64,000 nucleotides of DNA from AWTP1-13 sp963770295 (GTDB taxonomy: Bacteria; Pseudomonadota; Alphaproteobacteria; Rhizobiales; Hyphomicrobiaceae), in contig CAVYPA010000016.1 of NCBI GenBank assembly GCA_963770295.1, positions 310,001 to 374,000 of the forward strand. Direction: 5' to 3'. The notes beneath the pieces are model-generated. The model worked only from the letters and a program-made list of their open reading frames with translations. It did no database searches and had not been told where the DNA came from. Position 1 is the stretch's first letter; the number at the start of each line of letters is the position of its first letter. A program made the position numbers and the translations under genes. This document shows, in pieces, positions 38,675 through 48,254 of the stretch.

Positions 38675-39418
38675 ATGCTGCTCAAATATAAGACCGTAGT
38701 GATAACTGGCGGCGCCTCCGGCATCGGCAGGGCCACGGTCCTGATGCTCGCCAAGGAAGGCGCGCACGTGCTGTTGTGCGATGTCAACGAGGCCGGTGCC
38801 GAACAGACGATCAAACTGACGGATGGTGCTGCCGTCGACTTCATCAAACTCGACCTCGCAGACGGGGCGAGTGTGGACGATTGCGCCAAGATCGCGCTTG
38901 CGCGTGCCGCCGACAGGATCGACGTGTTCGTCAATGCGGCGGGCTGGGACCGCACGCAGCCGTTCATCGAAGCCGACCAGGCCTTCATTGACAAGGTGTT
39001 GGGCATCAACCTGCTCGGCCCGCTCCGGCTAACGCGGGCCCTGTTTCCCGCCATAATTGCGGCCGGCGGCGGCAAAATTGTCTTCGTCTCCAGCGATGCG
39101 GGACGCGTCGGCAGTCTCGGTGAGACGCCCTACGCGGCGGCCAAGGGCGGCATCATCGGCTTCACCAAGTCGTTGGCGCGCGAGGGGGCCCGACACAAGA
39201 TTACGGTCAACTGCGTGTGCCCGGGCCCCACCGACACGCCCCTGTTCCACGCCAACCCGGAGCGCATGCGCGAAGCCTTGCTCAGGGCCATTCCCTTCCG
39301 CCGCCTGGCCAGTCCCGACGACATTGCCGGGGCGATCCTCTACTTCGCCGGCCCCAGCAGCGACTACGTGACCGGCCAGATCCTGAGCGTGAGCGGCGGC
39401 CTGACCATGGCGGGCTGA
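38675..39418 (+). CDS. badH: 2-Hydroxycyclohexanecarboxyl-CoA dehydrogenase BadH
   Basis: A 247-residue SDR that oxidises the ring hydroxyl to the ketone used by BadI. Cofactor motif TGGASGIG (about 11-18), Asp39 in LLCDVNEA indicating NAD, NAAGWD in place of NNAG, Ser in VFVSSDAGRVGS and YAAAK. The later part NCVCPGPTDTPLF and the end YVTGQILSVSGGLTMAG agree with the BadH pattern I recall from R. palustris, including NAAGWD-like and SDAARVGS-like stretches. It sits 113 bases after badK. Confidence 0.83.
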   Translation: MLLKYKTVVITGGASGIGRATVLMLAKEGAHVLLCDVNEAGAEQTIKLTDGAAVDFIKLDLADGASVDDCAKIALARAADRIDVFVNAAGWDRTQPFIEADQAFIDKVLGINLLGPLRLTRALFPAIIAAGGGKIVFVSSDAGRVGSLGETPYAAAKGGIIGFTKSLAREGARHKITVNCVCPGPTDTPLFHANPERMREALLRAIPFRRLASPDDIAGAILYFAGPSSDYVTGQILSVSGGLTMAG

Positions 39419-39498
39419 GGCGGGAGTACCGTGCGGGCCCGCAAGCGGGCTGGCCAGGTTCGCAGCAACGGCACGTTGGGCAGGGGCAGGAGGACGAG

Positions 39499-41157
39499 AT
39501 GGCTGTTGAAATTTGGCTGCCGCCAAGTCGCATCGCAGCCTCGGCGCAGCTTTGGCCCGGCCGCGTGCCCATCGATGACCTCGACGAGGCGGTGCACTTG
39601 GGACCCGAGCGCCCGGCCTTTGTCGGCCGCAACAGCACGCTCGGCGCCGAGATCCGGCTCAGCTACGGCGAACTCGGCGAGCGCGTCGACAAAATCGCCC
39701 TAGGGCTGTGCGAGCTCGGCATCGGCACAGGCGACGTCGTGGCGTTCCAGCTGCCGAATTGGTGGGAATTCATCGCCCTGCTTTATGCCTGCAATCGCAT
39801 CGGCGCCGTCGCCAATCCGCTGATGCCGATTTTCCGCCAGCGCGAGCTCAAGTTTATGCTGGGTTTCGGCGAGGCCAGGGTCGCCATCGTGCCGCAGACC
39901 TGGCGCGGCTTTGATCACCTGGGCATGCTGCAGCAAATCCGTGCCGAACTGCCTCGGCTGCAGCACCTTTTCGCGGTCGGCGGCCGCGGCGAAGCCTCCT
40001 TCGAGCGCGCCTTTCTGCAGCGCCCGGCCTTGACGCCAGCCGAGAAGGCGGGCCTTGCCGCTCGCCGTCCCGCGCCCAACGATGCCGTCGAGCTGATCTA
40101 TACGTCGGGCACGTCCGGGGAGCCCAAGGCCGTGATGCATACGGCCAATACCGTACTGGCCGCGGCGGCGGGCTTCGTCAGGGACATTCCGGTCGGCCAT
40201 GCGGATGTGGTGTTCATGGGATCGCCCTACGCCCACCAAACCGGCTTTCTCTACGGCATCCTGATGCCGATCATGCTGGCGACCAAGACGGTGGCCCTCG
40301 ACCAGTGGTCGGCCGCCGAGGCCGCGCCGCTGATTGAGCGCGAGGGCGCAAGCTTCAGCATGGGATCGACGCCGTTCCTTTCCGATCTCGTCAACCTGCC
40401 GCAAGCTCTTCGCAGCAAGGTCAGCGGCAGGCTGCATACCTGGGTGTGCGCGGGTGCACCAATTCCGCGCCTCTTGGTGCAGCGGGCGAGGGAGGAGATG
40501 GATCTCGACGTGCTGTCCTGTTGGGGCATGACCGAGAACGCCGGCCTTACCATAACCCGCAAAAGCGATCCGCAAGCGAAGGTGATCGATACTGACGGCC
40601 GTGCGCTGCCCGGCAGCGAGGTGCGCATCGTCGATAGCGCCGGGCAGCCGCTGCCCGCCGATACGGTAGGGCATCTGCAGGCGCGCGGAATTACCCATTT
40701 CGTCGGTTACCTGAAACGGCCGCATCTCAATGGCGTCGACGAGCACGGCTGGTTCGACACCGGTGATCTCGCCCGCATGGACGGCGATGGCTACATCCGC
40801 ATCGTCGGTCGTAGCAAGGACGTCATCATCCGCGGTGGTGAAAACATTCCCGTGGCCGAGGTCGAAAACCTAATCTATCGCCATCCGCACGTGGCCGAAT
40901 GCGCCATTGTTGCCATGCCGGACCCACGGTTGGGCGAGCGGGCCTGCGCCTTCATCGTCGCCAAGCCGACCAGGCAAGTGACGCTGGCCGACGTGAGGAT
41001 CTTCCTCGAGGGCCACGGTATGGCCAAGCAGTATTGGCCCGAACGGCTCGAGCTCATGTCGGAAATGCCTCGCACACCCTCCGGCAAAATCCAGAAATTC
41101 AAGCTGCGCGAGCTCGCCGCCAATCTCGATCCGGCCCGCCCCGTCCGTGCCGATTGA
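39499..41157 (+). CDS. aliA: Cyclohexanecarboxylate-CoA ligase AliA
   Basis: A 552-residue AMP-forming acyl-CoA synthetase that activates the acid as its CoA thioester. The P-loop is YTSGTSGEPKAVMHT, the A5 motif WGMTENAG, A7 WFDTGDLARMD, A8 RIVGRSKDVIIRGGENI and the catalytic C-terminal Lys in TPSGKIQKFKLR. The start ATG at 39499 has AGGAGG just before; in-frame sequence further upstream overlaps badH and is not coding. It ends the four-gene operon. The substrate is assigned from its neighbours aliB, badK, badH and badI; other medium-chain or cyclic acids are possible. Confidence 0.82.
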   Translation: MAVEIWLPPSRIAASAQLWPGRVPIDDLDEAVHLGPERPAFVGRNSTLGAEIRLSYGELGERVDKIALGLCELGIGTGDVVAFQLPNWWEFIALLYACNRIGAVANPLMPIFRQRELKFMLGFGEARVAIVPQTWRGFDHLGMLQQIRAELPRLQHLFAVGGRGEASFERAFLQRPALTPAEKAGLAARRPAPNDAVELIYTSGTSGEPKAVMHTANTVLAAAAGFVRDIPVGHADVVFMGSPYAHQTGFLYGILMPIMLATKTVALDQWSAAEAAPLIEREGASFSMGSTPFLSDLVNLPQALRSKVSGRLHTWVCAGAPIPRLLVQRAREEMDLDVLSCWGMTENAGLTITRKSDPQAKVIDTDGRALPGSEVRIVDSAGQPLPADTVGHLQARGITHFVGYLKRPHLNGVDEHGWFDTGDLARMDGDGYIRIVGRSKDVIIRGGENIPVAEVENLIYRHPHVAECAIVAMPDPRLGERACAFIVAKPTRQVTLADVRIFLEGHGMAKQYWPERLELMSEMPRTPSGKIQKFKLRELAANLDPARPVRAD

Positions 41158-41724
41158 CGAGCGCCCTCACCGGTTTCTCACCGGTTTCACGGGCCGGCGC
41201 AGGCCCTTCTTATGTCTTCGCTGAGGAGCACGGCAACCTCGCGAGCGGCTAGTGATCATGCCATGGGCGGTCCCGGTCGCCAGCGCCGCGAGGGCTGCGG
41301 CCACAGGCGCGATCGAGGCGTCGGCGGCGCTAGGCCGGTCCGCCGTGCCACCATAGCCCAGAAGACGGGTGGTGACGCCGCGAAATCGGCCCTGGCACGA
41401 CGAGATGATGCGCCCAGCTGGCCCCGGTACCGCACGAACCCGGTGCAAAACCAGGCTTGGGCCGTGCCCACTCTCCTCCTAGTCGATAGGCCCGCGGGTC
41501 CTCGCTCGTCAGCTTTTGCTGCGCCCCGGCAGGGGCGGGGCTGACGGTGGCGGTTGCGGCCGGCATCGCTTACTGCGGGTCGGCTTGGTTGTCAGGCCGG
41601 CGCTCACCTTCCCAACGCCGCGCCCGATGAGCGCTTGCCCCGACGTCGGCGGCGAACAAGGCCTTGACCGGCGGCGAGCGTCGAGGTTTGGCTTTTGCAG
41701 GCATTTGACGAGGACCGCTGGACC
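41158..41724. other. Gene-free stretch after aliA
   Basis: 567 bases between two plus-strand genes. It begins with an 11-base direct repeat (CTCACCGGTTT twice, 41166-41187). Open frames here are short and have shadow-like composition. No tRNA, terminator or conserved protein piece is visible to me. Confidence 0.45.
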
Positions 41725-42895
41725 ATGCCCACGAGCGAGGCACGCATCTTGACGACGCATGCAGGGAGCCTGCCAAGGCCACCGCTGCTGACCCACCTTT
41801 TCACGCGTCGATCGCAAGGCGATGCAATCGATGCGACCGCGCTCGCCGCAGCCGGGCGTGAGGCCGTCGCCTGGGTGGTGGACAAGCAACGCCAGGCGGG
41901 CCTTGACATCATCTCCAACGGCGAGCAACAGCGCGAAGTCCTTCGTGCTCTATCTGCGCCATCGCTTGAGCGGCATCGACGGTCGGGGAGAGCGGGCGCC
42001 GTTTGCCGATATCGAAAGCTACCCGAAATTCAAGGCGGAACGCGCCCGGTCCCTTGCCCAGCGCGAAGCGGTGAGCAACGTTGCCTTCCTGCCCAAGTGC
42101 GTCGGTCCCGTGACCTATGTCGGCCAGGCCGAGCTCGACGCCGAGTGCGCCACCTTCAAGGCGGCCCACGGCGGCCTCGGGCGGGGCGCAACCGTGCCCT
42201 TCGTCACGGCCGCGTCGCCTGGCATCCTCGCCTCCATCGTGAAGAACGAGCATTATCCCAGCTTTGACGCCTACATCGATGCCATCGCGGCGGCGCTGCG
42301 CATCGAGTACGAGACCATCGTCGGCGCCGGCTTCCAGTTGCAAATCGATGCGCCCGACCTCGCGCTCGAGCGTCACGCCTCCTTCGCGGCCCGGCCGCTC
42401 AAGGACTTCCAGCGCTTCATCGCGCGTGTGATCGCCGCCATCAACGCGGCGCTCATCAATGTTCCAGCCGACAAGGTGCGGCTGCACGTCTGCTGGGGCA
42501 ATTACGAGGGACCGCACGATCACGACGTGGCACTCGCCGATATCCTGCCGATCCTAATGCAGGCGAAGGTCGGCGGCCTGTACCTGCCCTTCGCCAATCC
42601 GCGCCACGCCCATGAATACAAGGTGTTTCGCGAGCAGCCGCTCAACGCCAACCAGGTGTTGGTGGCCGGTGTGATCGATACGGTCACCAACTACATCGAG
42701 CACCCGGAAGTGGTTGCCGACAGGCTCGAACGCATCGTGGCGGCCGTGGGTGACCCCGCGCGCGTGCTTGCGGGCACCGATTGCGGCTTTGACACCTCCG
42801 CGGGCATGGGACGCGTCGCCGAGGACATCGTCTGGGCCAAGCTGCGTGCGCTCTGCGATGGGGCCCGTCTCGCCTCCAGTCGCCTATTTGCCTGA
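41725..42895 (+). CDS. MetE-like cobalamin-independent methionine synthase family protein, one frameshift
   Basis: About 389 residues after repair, matching the C-terminal catalytic-barrel-only branch of the MetE family. It starts with TTHAGSLPRP, typical of these proteins. The frame breaks near 41930: NGEQQRE is followed by one extra base, then FVLYLRHRLSGIDGRGERAP. Zinc-site candidates are His in LHVCWGNYEGPHDHD and the Cys in GTDCGFDTS near the end. Stand-alone members are often next to catabolic genes and act as methyltransferases or as uncharacterised C-S/C-C enzymes; the function here is not known. Confidence 0.75.
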
Positions 42896-42980
42896 GCGAA
42901 TGGCGCGCCAACGGCCGGCCACGATCAACGCGGCCGTTCCTGGTTGGCGGGCCACGCAGCGGCGCCCGCGCCGGCGACGG

Positions 42981-43463
42981 CTATTTATTGCGCGGGTCAT
43001 CCTTGGGATCGACGTACTTCACGTCGAAGGGGCCAAAGCCGTTGATTTGCACGATGGCTTCCCCGTCGGCCCAGGCGTAGTGCGCCATGCCGGCCGGCAG
43101 ATGCACGAAGCTCGCCGCCGGCAGCGGCTTTGCGGCCGTCCGGTCCACCTTCTCGCCGGCGCCGACGGCAAATTTTCCGGCAATCACCGTGACGAACTCG
43201 TCCTTGGAATGGCGGTGGGGCGGCACCGTGAAGCCGTCGGGGAACTTGAGGCGGAGCACGAAGGGCCCCTCCTTGGCCGGATTGCCGAGCAGGACTGCGG
43301 CTTGGGCGCCGCTCGGCAGCGAGGCCGGCGCCGGACCCCAGTTGACGGCATCAGCCGCGACCACCGTGTGGTGCGCATCGTCCGCCAAGGCCGTGCCGGC
43401 GACTGGGCTACACCCGATCGACAAGAACAACAGACACGCCGTAGCAATGGTTTTTTTTGGCAT
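42981..43463 (-). CDS. Exported cupin-domain protein
   Basis: A 160-residue protein with signal peptide or lipoprotein-like leader (KTIATACLLFLSIGCSPVAG, with a possible lipobox Cys). The cupin core reads FPDGFTVPPHRHSKDEFVTV with metal-binding His residues, then PAASFVHLPAGMAHYAWADG. Codons 3-5 contain a run of eight A on the coding strand, prone to slippage. Function unknown; periplasmic location predicted. It converges with the MetE-like gene. Confidence 0.75.
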   Translation of the reverse strand: MPKKTIATACLLFLSIGCSPVAGTALADDAHHTVVAADAVNWGPAPASLPSGAQAAVLLGNPAKEGPFVLRLKFPDGFTVPPHRHSKDEFVTVIAGKFAVGAGEKVDRTAAKPLPAASFVHLPAGMAHYAWADGEAIVQINGFGPFDVKYVDPKDDPRNK

Positions 43464-43693
43464 GAGGAGGGCTCCTTCGATCGCGCAGCCTCCCACACGC
43501 TGTGAGAGGTGACGCGAGGTTAAGGCTGGGACATGGATCCGAGCGTGGGAGGCGGCGTGGAAATGGGCGTGGAAAAGCGGGCGGGCGCGGACTGACCGGC
43601 AGGCGTCATGGCAGCCGGGGACGGCGCGGTGCCGCCGCGGCCGGGTCAGGCCTTCGCGCTAGGCATTCGGACTCGAGGCGGACCTGCGTGCCC

Positions 43694-44461
43694 TTAGGCG
43701 GCCGCCGCCGGCAGCGCCGCGGCGAGGCGCTCGAGCGTGGCGATGGTCGAGGCGTCGATCCGGCCATCGACCCGGGCGGGGCGAAAGTGGCGCTGGAACG
43801 CCTTGACGACCAACTCGGTGGCGCCGTCGATGAGCCCGGTCGGCTCGATCGCATAGCCATAGTCGCGAAGCTGCCGCTGCAGCTCAGCAAACGGGGGGCC
43901 GGCGGCGCCGACGCCGATACCGGGCTCGGCATCGACGAGCGGGGCCGGTTCGACCCAATGGCCGACGCCCGCGGCGGCGAGCCGCGCCCAGGGAAACTTC
44001 TCGCCGGGATCGATCTTGCGCTTGGGCGCCACATCCGAGTGTGCCAGCACGCGCTCGGGCGGGATGCCGTGGCGGGTCAAGATATCCCGCGCCAAGGCTT
44101 CGACCGCCGCAAGTTGCGATTCGGGAAAATCCGGATAGCCGAGCTCGTGGCCGGGATTTTGCACCTCGATTCCGATCGAGGCCGAGTTGATATCGGTTTC
44201 GCCGGCCCAGCTCGCCTCGCCGGCGTGCCAGGCGCGCGCCGCCTCCGCCACCATCTGGGTGATGCACCCCGTTTCATCGATCACATAATGGCACGATACG
44301 CGACTATCAGGCCGTGACAGCCACTCGATAGCCTTGGCCGCGCTGGCGACGCCCGTGTAGTGGAGAATCAGGATGCTGGGGCGCAGGCCCTCGCGTCTCG
44401 GCTCGAAGTTCGAGGCGGGATAGAGCTCGTGCACGAGTCCTGTGTCCGCCTTTACGATCAC
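43694..44461 (-). CDS. N-acetylmuramoyl-L-alanine amidase (AmpD-type) with peptidoglycan-binding domain
   Basis: A 255-residue cell-wall amidase that cuts the muramic acid-peptide bond. The Amidase_2 domain (about 25-165) shows SILILHYTGVASAAKAIEWL with zinc His, SCHYVIDETGCITQMV, IGIEVQNPGHELGYPDFPES and VLAHSDVAPKRKIDPGEKFP with the remaining ligands. A C-terminal PG_binding_1 domain (about 185-250) reads LQRQLRDYGYAIEPTGLIDG. No signal peptide, suggesting a cytoplasmic recycling role like AmpD. The start overlaps the DnaJ/TerB gene by 4 bases. Confidence 0.87.
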   Translation of the reverse strand: MIVKADTGLVHELYPASNFEPRREGLRPSILILHYTGVASAAKAIEWLSRPDSRVSCHYVIDETGCITQMVAEAARAWHAGEASWAGETDINSASIGIEVQNPGHELGYPDFPESQLAAVEALARDILTRHGIPPERVLAHSDVAPKRKIDPGEKFPWARLAAAGVGHWVEPAPLVDAEPGIGVGAAGPPFAELQRQLRDYGYAIEPTGLIDGATELVVKAFQRHFRPARVDGRIDASTIATLERLAAALPAAAA

Positions 44462-45156
44462 AACCCGCGCTCCTTGGCGATGCTGTCGTAGGCGGCATTG
44501 ATGGCGGCGAGCTTGCGGGTGGCGAGATCGACGAACTCAGGGGGTACGCCGCGGCCGACCAGCTTGTCGGGATGATTGTCTTTGACGAGCTTGCGATACT
44601 GGGCGCGGATTTCGGCATTGTTGGCCGACGGGGGAAGCTTCAGGACGTCGTAGGGATTGTCCGCATCACGCACGAAGCGAGCGCGGAAGTAGCGGTACTC
44701 ATTGTCGGCAAAGCCGAAGCGTTGTGCCACCGATTTGAGGAATACGTCCTCCTTGGGGTGCAGGGCGCCATCGGCCGCCGCCACATAGAGAAGACCTTCC
44801 AGCACGTGCTGCAGCAGCCTGCGGTCGTCGCCGAGCAGGGCCGCGATCTGATCGGCATAGGCCTCGTAGCCGGCCGTATCCTGCTTGGCGAGGTCGAAGA
44901 CACGCGCGACGTTGGCGGCCTCCTCCGGCGAGAATTGAAAGACGCGGCGGAACGCGTCCACCTCGCGCGGCGAGACCACGCCGTCGGCCTTGGCCATCTT
45001 GGCGCTGAGGGCAATCACGCCGATCGTGAAGGCGACGCTCTTTTCCGGCGCGCTATCGCGGTCGAACCCAAAGACGTTTGCCACCTCGTGCAGCAGACTG
45101 CCGCTGGCGCCGCCGAGCGCCGTCGCAAAACCGGCAATTTTCTGCCAGACCGTCAT
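44458..45156 (-). CDS. djlA: DjlA-like co-chaperone (TerB plus J-domain)
   Basis: A 232-residue protein with an acidic-helical TerB domain (about 40-150, including MAKADGVVSPREVDAFRRVF and VAAADGALHPKEDVFLKSVA) and a C-terminal J-domain (168-232) with HPD at 195-197, which stimulates DnaK. The E. coli DjlA membrane anchor is not obvious; only a weak hydrophobic stretch is at the N-terminus. It is translationally coupled to the amidase, a pairing I have seen in other Alphaproteobacteria. Confidence 0.87.
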   Translation of the reverse strand: MTVWQKIAGFATALGGASGSLLHEVANVFGFDRDSAPEKSVAFTIGVIALSAKMAKADGVVSPREVDAFRRVFQFSPEEAANVARVFDLAKQDTAGYEAYADQIAALLGDDRRLLQHVLEGLLYVAAADGALHPKEDVFLKSVAQRFGFADNEYRYFRARFVRDADNPYDVLKLPPSANNAEIRAQYRKLVKDNHPDKLVGRGVPPEFVDLATRKLAAINAAYDSIAKERGL

Positions 45157-45254
45157 GCCTAGGCCTCAGGCCTCCCTGGCGGAGCGAAAACCGTTGCCGC
45201 CGCCCAATGGGACCGCTAATCCCCCAGGTTAGAACGCCTTGTCAAGGATCCAGC

Positions 45255-46331
45255 ATGAGCGCAACGCCAAAGGATGAGGTGCTGATCCGCCGCGAGGGCC
45301 GGGCGGGGCGGATCACCATGAACCGCCCGCAGGCGCTGAATGCCTTGACGCACGCCATGCTGGCGCCGATCTGGGATGCCTTGCTAGCCTGGCGGGACGA
45401 TGTCCGCGTCGAATTGGTGCTGCTCGACGGCAGCGGCGAACGGGCCCTGTGCGCCGGCGGCGATGTGCGCGCACTCTACGACAGCCGCAGCGCCGGCTCG
45501 AGCGCCGCGCGCGCCTTCTGGCGCGACGAATATCGGCTCAACGCCCTGATCAGTCGCTACGACAAGCCTTATGTGGCGATCCAGGACGGCATCGTCATGG
45601 GTGGGGGTATCGGCCTATCGGCGCACGCCCGCCACCGTATCGTCACCGAGCGCTCCCGGCTCGCTCTGCCGGAGACGGGCATCGGGCTGATCCCCGACGT
45701 GGGCGGCAGTTGGCTGTTGGCGCATGCCCCGGGTGAAGCCGGGCTCTATCTCGGGTTGACGGGTGCCGAGATGGATGCGGCAGACGCCATCTATGCGCGC
45801 TTCTCCGATGCATTTGTGCCCGCAAGCAGCCTCGAGGAGCTCAAGACGCGCCTGCTCGATGCCAAGGGCGGGGTGGTTGGCGAGGTGCTCAAGACGTTAA
45901 CGCAGGAGGCGGGCCGGTCTCGTCTGGCCGACCGTGCGGCCGATATCGATCGGATCTTCGCCGCCGACAGCCTCGAGGTGATGCTGGCTCGCCTGGAACA
46001 CAGCAACCTCGATTGGAGCGATGGAACGCGCCGGGCACTGGCGCAAAAGTCACCGAAAGCGCTCAAACTTGCCTGTGCGGCCATTCGACATGCCCGCGGC
46101 CTGCCATCGCTCGAGGCCGCGCTCGACATGGAGTTTCGCTTGGCGGTGCGTCTGTTCGAGGATGGTGAGTTTCCGGAAGGCGTGCGCGCCTTGATCGTCG
46201 ACAAGGACCGCAAGCCGGCCTGGTCGCCACCGCGCCTCGCCGATGTGTCCGATGCCCTCCTTCGCCGCTACCTCGCACCACTGCCGGCCGCCGAGGAATT
46301 GGGGCTGGCGCGCCTCGACGGACACGCTTGA
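45255..46331 (+). CDS. 3-Hydroxyisobutyryl-CoA hydrolase
   Basis: A 358-residue crotonase-fold thioesterase of valine breakdown. The diagnostic segment LALPETGIGLIPDVGGSWLL carries catalytic Glu140 and Asp148, which separate this family from enoyl-CoA hydratases. Oxyanion-hole glycines are in GGDVRALYD and DGIVMGGGIGLSAHARHRIV. The C-terminal extension to 358 residues is normal for the hydrolase. The ATG at 45255 was chosen for homology onset. It stands alone, divergent from djlA. Confidence 0.87.
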   Translation: MSATPKDEVLIRREGRAGRITMNRPQALNALTHAMLAPIWDALLAWRDDVRVELVLLDGSGERALCAGGDVRALYDSRSAGSSAARAFWRDEYRLNALISRYDKPYVAIQDGIVMGGGIGLSAHARHRIVTERSRLALPETGIGLIPDVGGSWLLAHAPGEAGLYLGLTGAEMDAADAIYARFSDAFVPASSLEELKTRLLDAKGGVVGEVLKTLTQEAGRSRLADRAADIDRIFAADSLEVMLARLEHSNLDWSDGTRRALAQKSPKALKLACAAIRHARGLPSLEAALDMEFRLAVRLFEDGEFPEGVRALIVDKDRKPAWSPPRLADVSDALLRRYLAPLPAAEELGLARLDGHA

Positions 46332-46367
46332 GGCTTCGGCCGCGACGGCGCCGATCGCAGGCGACGC

Positions 46368-47255
46368 CTATTCGGCGGCGGCCTGCGCGATGGTCGGGGC
46401 ATCGCCGGCGACGGTCGTGCGGCGCACGTCGCGCGCCTGGCTCTCATCGTAACGCCGGCCACGGTGCATGGTCTGGCGGTTGTCCCACATGACGAGGTCG
46501 TTGACCTTCCACTTGTGCACATAGACGAAGCGCGACTGCGTGGCGTGCTCCCTGAGATCGTTCAATAGAATGCGCGCTTCCGGCGTCGGTTTGCCGATGA
46601 TGCTGCCGGCATGGGAGGAAAGATAAAGGGACTTGCGGCCGCTGACGGGGTGCGTACGCACCAAGCGCTGGCGTACAGGCTTGAAGAGCTGCTTCTCCTC
46701 CTCGGTGTAGTCGACGAAGCCGAGGGCGCCGCGCGAAAACATCAACGAGTGCTCGCACACCAGGTTCTCGATTTCGGCCTTGCTGTCCTGATCGAGCGCA
46801 TCGTAGGCGGCGCGCATGTCGGCGAATTCGGTATCGCCACCTTTCGGGTTCACCACGCGCGCCGAAAGCAGCGAGTATTTGGCGGGAATGGCGCGGAAGG
46901 AACTGTCTGAGTGCCACAGCAGGTTGCCCAGATTGAACAAGCGCTGACGGCTGTCGCGAGCGAGCGGCCTGCCGTCCTTGCCGAGGTTGGAGACATCGTT
47001 CATCCCAGTGGCCAGCCGCTTGTCTTCCTCCTTGGTGACGTTGCCCCCGCGCGCATTCTCGATGGCCCCGAAGTTGCGCGTGAACGCCATTTGCTCATCA
47101 TCGCTCACTGCCTGATCGCGAAACACGAGCACGCCATGCCGATCCATGCCGGCTTCGATGGCCGCGATAGCTTCGCGCGACAAGGGTCCTTTGATGTCGA
47201 CCCCGGAGACCTCGCCGACGAACACGGGGTGGATCTGGCGAATGGCGACGGGCAC
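46368..47255 (-). CDS. TauD/TfdA-family Fe(II)/2-oxoglutarate dioxygenase
   Basis: A 295-residue oxygenase. Iron ligands are His115 and Asp117 in LLWHSDSSFR and His264 in TMHRGRRYDE; Arg278 should bind 2-oxoglutarate. The arrangement RLFNLGNLLWHSDSSFRAIP is closer to TfdA (2,4-D dioxygenase) than to taurine dioxygenase. Such enzymes release a side group by hydroxylation. Substrate unknown. It converges with the hydrolase gene and faces a 1-kb gene-free region upstream. Confidence 0.85.
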   Translation of the reverse strand: MPVAIRQIHPVFVGEVSGVDIKGPLSREAIAAIEAGMDRHGVLVFRDQAVSDDEQMAFTRNFGAIENARGGNVTKEEDKRLATGMNDVSNLGKDGRPLARDSRQRLFNLGNLLWHSDSSFRAIPAKYSLLSARVVNPKGGDTEFADMRAAYDALDQDSKAEIENLVCEHSLMFSRGALGFVDYTEEEKQLFKPVRQRLVRTHPVSGRKSLYLSSHAGSIIGKPTPEARILLNDLREHATQSRFVYVHKWKVNDLVMWDNRQTMHRGRRYDESQARDVRRTTVAGDAPTIAQAAAE

Positions 47256-48254
47256 GGCTTAATCTCCTCCTGTGCGGTGGGCGCGGGGACGCGTTGACCT
47301 GCCTGCAGCCTAGGCCAGGAGGGAGTTTTTGAAAAGTGACGTACAGGCTGCCGACGCGGCGGGCTCCGCGGACCTCCCACCTGCAGGCACGCATAACGCT
47401 TCAGGCCATCGCGCACCGCCGCCTGTCGTGGGTTGAACTCATCGCGCACGCACGCTTCGGCCCGCCGGTAGCACTCGGGCCCGGGTCCAAGCTTGCTGCG
47501 CGCCGTCATGCCTCAGTGTTAAGCTCCTTGCCGGCGGCGGGGCGCTGGCCCTTTTTCTACCCGCGCCAACAGCTTCGGCCGCCGGCACGGCCGGGCGCTC
47601 TTGACGACCCGCCCGATCGCCTGCGTGGAGCTTTTGGTGGCCTCGGCGCGACCGACTGTCGTCATGGCCCTGGCGTGGCGTTTGAGCGGCGGCGGCTGCG
47701 GCCCTCGCGACGCCGACCGACAGCGTGAGGGCCGCAGCCCGCCGCGGGCAGGCGCCCGCTAGGGGATGCGGCAGCGTGAGGATCAGGCCGTGCCGCTGCG
47801 GCACCGGGCCTCAGCGGCGCCTGCCTGCTGCATGGCGCGCATCCCCGCGAGCCTCCTCCCGCCCCCGGAGTGGCCGGCAATCGGGTTCAAATCTTGACCG
47901 TCACATCTTGGCCCAAAATGTTGTGCTCGGCGGCCCAGGCTGGTGGGCGCGCGCCTGCCATGAAATGAACGTGATCTGACGCCAGCCTGGCTTATCGTCC
48001 GACGGCATCGGGGGTGGCGCCGGAGGATTGGCTCGGAGTTGCCTCTACGGCCATGCTCCGATTGCAGGCAAGGCAGGTTTCAACGCTTCGGGCGGCGCGT
48101 CTCGTCCGAGCCGTTGGCAGGATCCCAGGCGATTTCTGCCGTTGCAATCCGGACGCCGCCTCCGAGGTGTTGTGAGCTCGCAATCTGGCCTAAGCCGTGC
48201 GAAGCTCGCGACGCGCGCCGAGCACGGCATTGAAGGGCTCGAGGAGGCATTAAC
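47256..48254. other. 1-kb gene-free region between the TfdA-like dioxygenase and the TAXI protein
   Basis: The longest non-coding stretch in the window, between divergent genes. Open frames on both strands are Arg/Ala/Pro-rich and unlike any family I know. It includes both promoters and probably decayed sequence. I found no tRNA, CRISPR, hairpin terminator or transposon end in it. Confidence 0.45.

Noticed and set aside
43502..44317. Plus-strand 271-codon frame
   Set aside because: Antisense to the AmpD-type amidase, which has zinc-ligand motifs in order.
47860..47920. Possible tRNA T-arm (GGGTTCAAATC)
   Set aside because: No matching acceptor, D or anticodon stems could be built around it.
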